This document shows, in pieces, positions 1 through 5,017 of a stretch of 5,017 nucleotides of DNA (position 1 is its first letter; each line of letters starts with the position of its first letter). Location of the stretch: assembly GCA_003644825.1 (NCBI GenBank), contig QNDJ01000170.1:1-5017 (forward strand), in the 5' to 3' direction. The position numbers and the translations under genes were made by a program. This stretch comes from Candidatus Zhuqueibacterota bacterium. GTDB taxonomy: Bacteria > SM23-31 > B21-G16. The notes beneath the pieces were generated by a model, which had not been told where the DNA came from, ran no database searches, and worked only from the letters and a program-made list of their open reading frames with translations.

Positions 1-209
1 ATACAAATCCAGTAATACAGGTTGAAAATAGGGTTCTGCCCGAAAAAAGGATAATAAATGAATATAACAAAATGAGCCTTGTCAATTCTCCAATATTTAA
101 CAGAGCAGGTATTCAAAATAAAGGAGTAGAGAATTTCAGAAATGAAATATTAAAAAAAGAGGGCAATTTCCCGGAACTCCTGGGATTTACTCTTAACATT
201 ATTGCTTAA
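1..209 (+). CDS. 3' end of an unidentified protein (partial, runs off left edge)
   Basis: This is an open frame with no stop from the window edge to a TAA at 207-209. The first complete codon is at base 3, which leaves 68 residues of C-terminus. Sixty-eight codons without a stop in such AT-rich DNA is unlikely by chance, and a strong terminator sits directly behind it, so I take it as the tail of a real gene. The residues are mixed polar and charged, with a basic/Asn-rich stretch (PEKRIINEYNKM, residues 14-25 of the fragment), a lysine/glutamate segment (NEILKKEGN) and a hydrophobic end (LLGFTLNIIA). There is no membrane segment, no sorting signal and no motif that I recognise. An ATG at 72 could open a shorter frame, but the frame is already open before it. 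The family is unknown to me; the full gene lies upstream of the window. Confidence 0.7.
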   Translation, partial: TNPVIQVENRVLPEKRIINEYNKMSLVNSPIFNRAGIQNKGVENFRNEILKKEGNFPELLGFTLNIIA

Positions 210-237
210 GACAATTGCCTCTCTATTATTAAAGCTT

Positions 238-265
238 AAGCTCCTGAAAATACAGGAGTTTTTTA
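238..265 (+). terminator. Rho-independent terminator of the upstream gene
   Basis: A perfect 6-bp GC-containing stem, CTCCTG (241-246) with CAGGAG (253-258), closes a six-base loop AAAATA and is followed directly by six T residues (259-264). The stem can be extended by three weaker pairs, AAG (238-240) with TTT (259-261). It lies 28 bases after the TAA of the upstream partial gene and 134 bases before the next start. It should therefore end the upstream transcript and separate it from the large gene. Confidence 0.85.
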
Positions 266-299
266 TTGTAAAAACTGGTAAAAACAGTTAACTTATAAA

Positions 300-317
300 T
301 TATAAAATTTTTTATAA
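300..317. repeat. AT-only inverted repeat in the spacer
   Basis: TTATAAAA (300-307) and TTTTATAA (310-317) are perfect reverse complements separated by two T residues. All 18 bases are A or T, so chance formation is likely. It may simply mark a readily melted, promoter-like stretch ahead of the large gene. No clear -35/-10 pair and no Bacteroidetes-type TTTG/TAnnTTTG promoter could be placed in 266-398. Confidence 0.25.
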
Positions 318-368
318 CTTATATTTAAAGTATAAATTAAAGTTAAAGTTATTAAATATCGATTATTA

Positions 369-386
369 AATTGTATTAATACAATT
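369..386. promoter_or_regulatory. 18-bp perfect palindrome just upstream of the large gene
   Basis: AATTGTATTAATACAATT reads identically on both strands. It ends 12 bases before the GTG start at 399. Possible roles are an operator for a dimeric repressor or a weak RNA hairpin near the ribosome entry site. The surrounding spacer is almost entirely A and T, so palindromes of this length are less rare than usual. The role is inferred from position only, and no second copy is visible in the window. Confidence 0.35.
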
Positions 387-398
387 ATATTATATATA

Positions 399-494
399 GT
401 GGAAGATTTTAAATCATTAGGAAAAAGTTTTTTCTGCTTCTTTCTACTAACAATTTTATCAGTATCTTTATATCCTTTCAAGGATGTTGAAGCA
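399..494 (+). other. Signal peptide of the large protein
   Basis: Residues 1-32. The N-region contains Lys5 and Lys9, the hydrophobic core is residues 10-27 (aromatic and leucine rich), and a V-E-A motif at 30-32 fits signal peptidase I cleavage after Ala32. Cys13 lies inside the hydrophobic core without a lipobox, so a lipoprotein is unlikely. Two acidic residues directly after the initiator are slightly unusual for an n-region. Confidence 0.75.
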
Positions 495-3400
495 GAAAGT
501 ATTTTATATTTTTCACCTGATTCTGCTTATATTTCTTTTTCTGATACAACTTTTAATTTTGGAGATGTAATTTACAACACTCAGGCCTATTATAAATATT
601 TTTATGTATATAATAACGGGAATGATACTCTTTTCATCAATAGAATTGAATTACCCGCAAGTAGTGATTCAGTTAGCTTTTCGATATGGTATTACAATAC
701 AATAGTCCATAAGGATACAATACTTGCTGGCAGATATAAAAGGTGGAGAATACACTTTTTCCCTTATGAGAAAAAAACATATATGGACACAATAAGGATA
801 CATTCCAATGCAGTAAATGATTCAATAAAAAATTTATATATTACAGGATATGCAGACCCCGGCGACATAAGTGTAATGACAGACGAATATGATTTCGGAA
901 ACATTAAAGTTGGAACAAGTGTATGGGAATATTTTATAATTTTTAATGATGGAAGTTCGAACCTTACAATTACAGATATAAACATAAATGATACTGCATT
1001 TTCTGTAGATGATACATCTTTTGTAATAGACCCCTCAATCAGTGTTTCAAGAAGTGTGATTCTAACTTTTTCCCCATACCAGGTTAGAGAATTTATAGAT
1101 ACAATGCGTATTTTAAGTTCAGATATAGATGAACCAGAAACCCGTGTCATACTTCGGGGTGAAGGAAGTATTCCTGTTTTATCAACCACTTTAGAAACCC
1201 TGAACTTCGGAAGTAAGAATATTAACACTGTTGGTATATATAAACTTCCTGTAAAAAATGAAGGTGGATATGACTTAAATATCTATGATATAGACTGGAG
1301 TGATACGTCAGCTTTTACCCTCACTGATACATCTGAAGTTATTACTCCCGGGGAAAATTCTTCTATTTTTGTGAATTTTATGCCTTCAGAAGAAAAAGAA
1401 TACAGGGACACTCTTAGAATTTATTCAAACAACTATAGTGATACAATTACATATCTTTATCTTGAAGGAACAGGGACAGCACCTGATATTGAAAATCAGA
1501 GCTATAATATAGATTTTGGGAATATATCGCTATACAATGAAAAAACCGATTCAATTATTATAAGGAACACAGGGTCTGGAAATTTAACTCTTTCAGGATT
1601 TTCTCATATTCAGGCAGATTCAATATTTAATTTTGATAATTCGTCAAAAACAATTTCTCCGGGGGATTCTCTGATATTTTCTGTATTATTTACTCCTTAT
1701 GAAAAGGATACAATCCTTGATACTATTACAATCGAAACGAACCTGATAAACGGTGATACGGTTTATATTTATTTATCCGGGGTTGGAACCGCCCCTCTTA
1801 TTTCAATAAATAATGTTTCTGTAGAATTTGATTCTGTTGTTCCACCTTCCACTGAAACAATACAGGATACTATTATCAACAATGGCAATTCAGTGCTCAC
1901 TCTAAATAACGTAACTGTTGGTGGAACCGCTTTTGAAACAGACCTTACCCCGGGAACAGAAATAAATTCAGGTGATTTTTTAGTCTTTACTATCACATTT
2001 AATCCTGAATTTGGCCAGGTTTATAACGATAGTATTATTATAACCACAAATGACCCGGATAACCCTGAAATAATAATACACCTTTCAGGTACAGGAAAAG
2101 CAGCAGAATTAAGTACATCGTCTTTGTCATTAAATTTTGGTGATACATCTACAGGAAATACAATCTATGATAGTTTAATAATATATAATAATGGAACAAT
2201 TAATTTAAATGTTACAGACATCAATCTTGCAAAAATAGAAAGAGGAAGTCAGCATACTATTTTTGAGGATTTGCCTGTTTACAATGCATTTTCAATTTCT
2301 GATACGACTGTTGTTATAGCTCCTCAAGATTCTTACTGCCTTCATTTAAGTTTTACACCTCAATATGAAATGGGGTATTTTGATACCCTTATTATAGTAT
2401 CAAATACAAATTCTACAGTAAATTCCAGGATAGCATTGACAGGAAATTCCAGCAAAAATTTTTATCCTGAGATTTTAACAATTCCTGACACCACGGTACT
2501 TGAAGACCAGCTATATACATACAATATTTATGCTTATGACTTCGATGGTGATCGGGTTGTATATACGCTAACTTCTGCCCCATCAGATATGACATTAGAT
2601 ACTATAAGTGGAAGTATACAATGGACTCCATCTGACGCTGATGCTGATAGTATCCATTCAATTATAATTTATGCAAGCGACGGAAAAACTGGAATCGATA
2701 GTCAGAAGTTTTCAATCAGAGTAATAGAGGTCAATGGTGCACCTCAGGTTCTTTCAACACCAGATACAATTGCCTATCTGGACAGCCTGTATTCGTTCCA
2801 GTTAAACGTTTTTGATGAAGAAAATGACTCTCTTATTTATCGTTTTTTAAGCGCACCCTTTTATCCTTCACCGATGATAATTGATGAGAATGGATTGATA
2901 ACATGGATACCTGTTGCTACTGGAACTTACAATATTATTCTGCAAATAAGAGATGTAAGGGGGGCTGTTACAACCTTAAGTTTTAAAATATATGTTATAG
3001 AATTGAATTATCCTCCAGAATTCGCTTCCATACCTGATACATCTATTTATGAGGATTCATTATTTGAAAAAGTTCTAATTGCAACTGATAAAAATAATGA
3101 TGAACTAATCTTTTCTTTAGTTAACTCACCTTCAAATATGACTATAGATTCCCTAACCGGTAAAATAGAATGGACACCTGAAAACGACGATGTTGGTAAA
3201 TATTCAATTGTAATATCTGTTACTGATAATAAGGGCGGATATGATACGACAAACTTTAACATTAATGTTTTAAATACAAACGACCCTCCTGTAATAAGCT
3301 CAATTTCTGACACAACTATCTATACAGAAGTTGAATTTTACCTTATAGTAACGGCTGTGGATGTTGATTCCGGGGATACATTTTACTTCTATGATAATAC

Positions 3401-4694
3401 GGAGCTTTTTGATATTGATTCTTTATCGGGTGAAATCAGGTTTACTCCATCTCTTTCTGATACAGGTGTTTATCCTGTTATGATAAAGGTATCTGATGGT
3501 GAATCAACCGATAGTACAGAATTTACAATTACAATAGCTCATATCAATCTGCCACCTGTGGTTTACCTGCCAGAAGACACATTCTTTTATGAAGATGACA
3601 CATTAAAAATTTATCTGAATAGATTTGTTACAGATCCTGATAATTCTGCTGATGAGCTTATTTGGAGTTTAAATTCTGGAGATAATATATCTGGAATTGT
3701 TGAAGATAGTATTGCTTATATTTTTTCAACATTAAACTGGAACGGAACTGAAGAACTGACCTTTATTGTGCAGGATCCTCAATCACTTGCTGATACAGCC
3801 ATAGTAAAGTTTACTGTGTATGAGGTAAATGACATTCCTGTAATACTGGAACCTGAAAGGTCTTTGAGTTTTAATGAAGATGAAACCCTCAGTGTGGATA
3901 TTTCAAACTGGGCTACAGACGTTGAGGATAATATTCACAACCTGAAATGGGAATTTTCATCCGATACAATAATACATATTTCCATTGATGATAACCTGAA
4001 AGCTTATTTTATCCCCGCACCGAACTGGTATGGTAGAGATACTGTTAATTTTTCAGTAACAGATTCAGATTCTGCAAAAGCAACAGGAAAATTGTACATT
4101 AATGTTAAATCAGTAAATGACCCACCCGTTATTACATACATAACACCTGAAAATGACACAACCATCACTGAAGATGATTCCCTTATTTTTGAGGTTGAAT
4201 TCACCGATATTGATAACGATACTGTTTCTGTTTTCTGGTTTGTGGATAACATCCTTAAATCGAATGATATCCAGTTTATATTTCATAATTATTTTGCCGG
4301 TAAACTGCAGGTAGAAGTAAAATTGATTGTCACAGATAATGTTGATTCCACAATCAATCTATGGAAGATTTATTGCAAATCCACAACAGATATTAATCCT
4401 GACAAAAATATTCCATCAAAATGGGAGCTATTTCAGAATTTTCCCAATCCATTTAACAGCATAACAACCATAAAGTTTAGTGTTCCTCATTCTTCAAGAG
4501 TCAGTTTAAAGATATATAACCTTCAGGGAAGGTTAATAAAGAACCTTGTTAATTCTACTTTACTTCCTGGAAAGTACAGTGTAATCTGGGATGGCAGGAA
4601 TAGTTATGGAATTACAACAGCGACCGGTATATATATAATAAAATTGCAGGGAAACGATTTTGTTTCAACAAGAAAAATTTTATTTCTAAAATAA
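399..4694 (+). CDS. Giant secreted multidomain surface protein: ASH repeats, cadherin-like repeats, T9SS type A sorting domain
   Basis: The product is 1431 residues. The order is a signal peptide (1-32), six ASH/choice-of-anchor-D domains (about 44-152, 154-256, 257-361, 362-464, 464-567, 568-685), seven cadherin-like or Ig-like domains (about 689-1328) and a C-terminal T9SS sorting domain (1341-1431). It should be exported by Sec, cross the outer membrane through the type IX system, and be anchored or released after removal of the C-terminal domain. No catalytic motif is visible. The protein is acidic, rich in Asp, Asn, Thr and Ser, and nearly free of cysteine, so the role is probably adhesive or structural; the ligand cannot be read from sequence. 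The start is the GTG at 399: the frame is closed upstream by TAA at 333, it contains no in-frame ATG or TTG between that stop and the signal peptide, and the first in-frame ATG is codon 129, which would remove the signal peptide and most of the first domain. There is no Shine-Dalgarno sequence, as is common in Bacteroidetes-like genomes. The gene stands alone, behind a terminator. No frameshift or internal stop is seen. Confidence 0.95.
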   Translation: MEDFKSLGKSFFCFFLLTILSVSLYPFKDVEAESILYFSPDSAYISFSDTTFNFGDVIYNTQAYYKYFYVYNNGNDTLFINRIELPASSDSVSFSIWYYNTIVHKDTILAGRYKRWRIHFFPYEKKTYMDTIRIHSNAVNDSIKNLYITGYADPGDISVMTDEYDFGNIKVGTSVWEYFIIFNDGSSNLTITDININDTAFSVDDTSFVIDPSISVSRSVILTFSPYQVREFIDTMRILSSDIDEPETRVILRGEGSIPVLSTTLETLNFGSKNINTVGIYKLPVKNEGGYDLNIYDIDWSDTSAFTLTDTSEVITPGENSSIFVNFMPSEEKEYRDTLRIYSNNYSDTITYLYLEGTGTAPDIENQSYNIDFGNISLYNEKTDSIIIRNTGSGNLTLSGFSHIQADSIFNFDNSSKTISPGDSLIFSVLFTPYEKDTILDTITIETNLINGDTVYIYLSGVGTAPLISINNVSVEFDSVVPPSTETIQDTIINNGNSVLTLNNVTVGGTAFETDLTPGTEINSGDFLVFTITFNPEFGQVYNDSIIITTNDPDNPEIIIHLSGTGKAAELSTSSLSLNFGDTSTGNTIYDSLIIYNNGTINLNVTDINLAKIERGSQHTIFEDLPVYNAFSISDTTVVIAPQDSYCLHLSFTPQYEMGYFDTLIIVSNTNSTVNSRIALTGNSSKNFYPEILTIPDTTVLEDQLYTYNIYAYDFDGDRVVYTLTSAPSDMTLDTISGSIQWTPSDADADSIHSIIIYASDGKTGIDSQKFSIRVIEVNGAPQVLSTPDTIAYLDSLYSFQLNVFDEENDSLIYRFLSAPFYPSPMIIDENGLITWIPVATGTYNIILQIRDVRGAVTTLSFKIYVIELNYPPEFASIPDTSIYEDSLFEKVLIATDKNNDELIFSLVNSPSNMTIDSLTGKIEWTPENDDVGKYSIVISVTDNKGGYDTTNFNINVLNTNDPPVISSISDTTIYTEVEFYLIVTAVDVDSGDTFYFYDNTELFDIDSLSGEIRFTPSLSDTGVYPVMIKVSDGESTDSTEFTITIAHINLPPVVYLPEDTFFYEDDTLKIYLNRFVTDPDNSADELIWSLNSGDNISGIVEDSIAYIFSTLNWNGTEELTFIVQDPQSLADTAIVKFTVYEVNDIPVILEPERSLSFNEDETLSVDISNWATDVEDNIHNLKWEFSSDTIIHISIDDNLKAYFIPAPNWYGRDTVNFSVTDSDSAKATGKLYINVKSVNDPPVITYITPENDTTITEDDSLIFEVEFTDIDNDTVSVFWFVDNILKSNDIQFIFHNYFAGKLQVEVKLIVTDNVDSTINLWKIYCKSTTDINPDKNIPSKWELFQNFPNPFNSITTIKFSVPHSSRVSLKIYNLQGRLIKNLVNSTLLPGKYSVIWDGRNSYGITTATGIYIIKLQGNDFVSTRKILFLK
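528..2453 (+). other. Six tandem ASH (choice-of-anchor D) domains
   Basis: Residues about 44-685 form six copies of roughly 100-118 residues. Each copy has the same landmarks: a strand ending in a [NDE]F[GD] motif (NFGD in copies 1 and 6, DFGN in 2 and 4, NFGS in 3, EFDS in 5); then, in most copies, an 'I.N.G...L.[IL]..I' segment (for example IIRNTGSGNLTL, IIYNNGTINLNV); an 'I.PG.S..[IF].V.F.P' segment; a 'Y.DT[IL].I.SN' strand; and a closing 'L.G.G' turn. These match the immunoglobulin-like ASPM-SPD2-Hydin fold found in bacterial surface proteins, where it is thought to act as a binding or spacer module. Copies 2-4 fit the consensus best; copy 1 is more divergent and copy 6 carries an insertion. 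Confidence 0.85.
2463..4382 (+). other. Seven tandem cadherin-like / Ig-like domains
   Basis: Residues about 689-1328. Inter-domain junctions of the form N-x-[AP]-P or N-x-I-P (NGAP, NYPP, NDPP, NLPP, NDIP, NDPP) fall at residues 779, 870, 961, 1050, 1144 and 1240, a period of about 89-96 residues. The first four domains look like He_PIG/dystroglycan-type cadherin modules, with an acidic cluster (for example DFDGD, DKNND) followed by a 'G.I.WTP' strand: IQWTP, ITWIP, IEWTP and IRFTP. Domains five and six switch to a 'NW.G...[LV].F.V.D' form (LNWNGTEELTF, PNWYGRDTVNF), as in the Big_9/Cadherin_5 type. The seventh (FTDIDNDTVSVFW onwards) resembles a PKD/Ig-like module. The acidic clusters suggest calcium binding at domain boundaries, which is an inference from the family. 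Confidence 0.8.
4419..4691 (+). other. C-terminal T9SS type A sorting domain
   Basis: Residues 1341-1431. The domain opens with ELFQNFPNPFN (N1347 to N1353 being the NFPNPFN core), continues with 'TTIKFSVP', a 'V.LKIYNLQGR.I..L' strand, 'G.Y...WDGRN..G' (W1397) and 'TGIYIIKL', and ends in a basic/hydrophobic tail (RKILFLK). This is the standard order of the type IX secretion C-terminal signal, which shares its fold with FlgD Ig-like domains. It is normally recognised by the T9SS translocon and cut off by the PorU-type sortase. No T9SS component is encoded in this window. Confidence 0.92.
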
Positions 4695-4762
4695 AGGAAA
4701 TATCTTTATAGTAAACATTTCTAATAAAGCAATACTATTAATAAAAAAACCGATACTTTAAA

Positions 4763-4824
4763 TGTCAGGAACTGTCTGAAACTAAATTTAACTAAAAAAT
4801 AACGCAAAAAAGGCGCAAAGGAAG
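4763..4824. repeat. Patch of short tandem near-duplicates (10-11 bp units)
   Basis: There are three consecutive pairs. TGTCAGGAAC (4763-4772) and TGTCTGAAAC (4773-4782) share 8 of 10 bases. AACTAAATTT (4780-4789) and AACTAAAAAA (4790-4799) share 7 of 10. CGCAAAAAAGG (4803-4813) and CGCAAAGGAAG (4814-4824) share 8 of 11. The first and third pairs resemble non-coding sequence debris that I recall as recurrent between genes in FCB-group and other genomes (GTCAGGAACTGTCTGAA and GGCGCAAAG types). That recollection could not be checked here. Confidence 0.35.
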
Positions 4825-4926
4825 TATGGTTTATTTAACATAAATTTACTTAATTAGTGAAATTCGTTGTTTATATACTAACAGAATATTATTAGTAGTA
4901 GTAAGTACATTCTGGAAGTTTCTGAA

Positions 4927-4982
4927 GAAATTTGACCTTCTTTTTGTGACCTTCTTTTTGGCCATTTAATACATCAAATTTC
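4927..4982. repeat. 9-bp inverted repeat enclosing the tandem duplication
   Basis: GAAATTTGA (4927-4935) and TCAAATTTC (4974-4982) are perfect reverse complements separated by 38 bases, and that interval contains almost all of the 14-bp tandem repeat. It could form a long-loop hairpin or be the relic ends of a tiny element. The arms are AT-rich, so chance is not excluded. Confidence 0.4.
4933..4960. repeat. Perfect 14-bp tandem duplication
   Basis: TGACCTTCTTTTTG occurs twice, head to tail with no spacer (4933-4946 and 4947-4960). The unit is not a multiple of three, so it would shift any reading frame crossing it. This argues for non-coding DNA or a recent slippage event. Confidence 0.85.
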
Positions 4983-5017
4983 ATAAATTTTCTTCTTTAT
5001 TTTCTTGAATATTCTCC

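Larger units (their letters stand above)
4695..5017. other. 3' flank without a convincing gene
   Basis: These 323 AT-rich bases were read in all six frames and give only short open frames. The longest plausible one is a 30-codon minus-strand frame (4984 down to 4892), which I do not accept as a gene. No strong terminator follows the large gene. The only candidate is a weak 6-bp stem, ATAGTA (4708-4713) with TACTAT (4733-4738), with a 19-base loop and no T-tract. The region holds the short repeats listed separately and no tRNA-like, CRISPR or transposon-end structure. Confidence 0.6.

Noticed and set aside
204-241. GCTTAAG repeated at 204-210 and 234-240; because CTTAAG is palindromic, it could be read as a hairpin with a long loop.
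   Set aside because: The motif is only seven bases and the first copy includes the stop codon of the upstream gene. The stronger CTCCTG/CAGGAG terminator explains the region better.
266-294. A sigma-70-like pair, TTGTAA (266-271) and TAACTT (289-294), with a 17-base gap.
   Set aside because: The -10 match is poor and such pairs are easy to find in DNA this AT-rich. FCB-group bacteria usually use a different promoter consensus, which is not seen here.
293-481. A 62-codon minus-strand open frame spanning the spacer and the signal peptide of the large gene.
   Set aside because: It overlaps the well-supported start and signal peptide, and its translation is the Lys/Asn/Ile/Tyr mix expected from AT-only DNA.
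764-1228. A 154-codon minus-strand open frame inside the large gene.
   Set aside because: It lies entirely antisense to the ASH block, which has clear repeat and fold conservation. The translation looks like a shadow of the repetitive codons, with no recognisable domain. The same reasoning applies to the shorter antisense frames at 1769-1996, 2413-2595, 3047-3313 and 4004-4252.
528-4382. Possibility that the repeated protein domains reflect a DNA repeat array or CRISPR-like structure.
   Set aside because: The repeats are conserved at the protein level only. At the nucleotide level the copies are strongly diverged, with no constant repeat or spacer pattern.
4892-4984. A 30-codon minus-strand frame (start ATG at 4984, stop at 4892) whose ATG overlaps the TGA of another minus-strand frame entering from the right edge, as in translational coupling.
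   Set aside because: It is short, lysine-rich and low in complexity, has no convincing ribosome binding site, and is crossed by a 14-bp duplication that would shift its frame. The entering frame is only 11 codons long, so neither is statistically supported.

Overview
The window is AT-rich, FCB-superphylum-type bacterial DNA dominated by one very large gene. That gene (399-4694, plus strand) encodes a 1431-residue secreted, all-beta, multidomain protein. It has an N-terminal signal peptide, six tandem ASPM-SPD2-Hydin (ASH / 'choice-of-anchor D') domains, about seven cadherin-like/Ig-like domains and a C-terminal type IX secretion (T9SS type A) sorting domain with the 'QNFPNPFN' signature. That form of the sorting signal, with the AT-rich codon use and the lack of a Shine-Dalgarno sequence, points to a Bacteroidetes-related lineage. 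The NFPNPFN style is more typical of Ignavibacteria, Cloacimonetes, Marinimicrobia and related candidate phyla than of classical Bacteroidetes. The phylum is an inference from style, not from a marker gene.

Layout: 1-209 is the 3' end of an upstream plus-strand gene whose product I do not recognise. It is followed by a clear rho-independent terminator (238-265), so the large gene is probably transcribed separately. The spacer 266-398 is extremely AT-rich and carries an 18-bp perfect palindrome (369-386) ending 12 bases before the GTG start of the large gene. The large gene fills 399-4694. The last 323 bases (4695-5017) hold no convincing gene. They contain short direct near-repeats (4763-4824), a perfect 14-bp tandem duplication (4933-4960) and a 9-bp inverted repeat enclosing it (4927-4982).

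Biologically, the large protein looks like a cell-surface or released adhesin or structural protein exported through Sec and then the T9SS. No partner gene, enzyme, defence system, mobile element or RNA gene is visible. I see no evidence for a new biological system. The points worth a second look are the two-block architecture of the giant protein, the palindrome at its 5' end, and the small repeat structures in the 3' flank.
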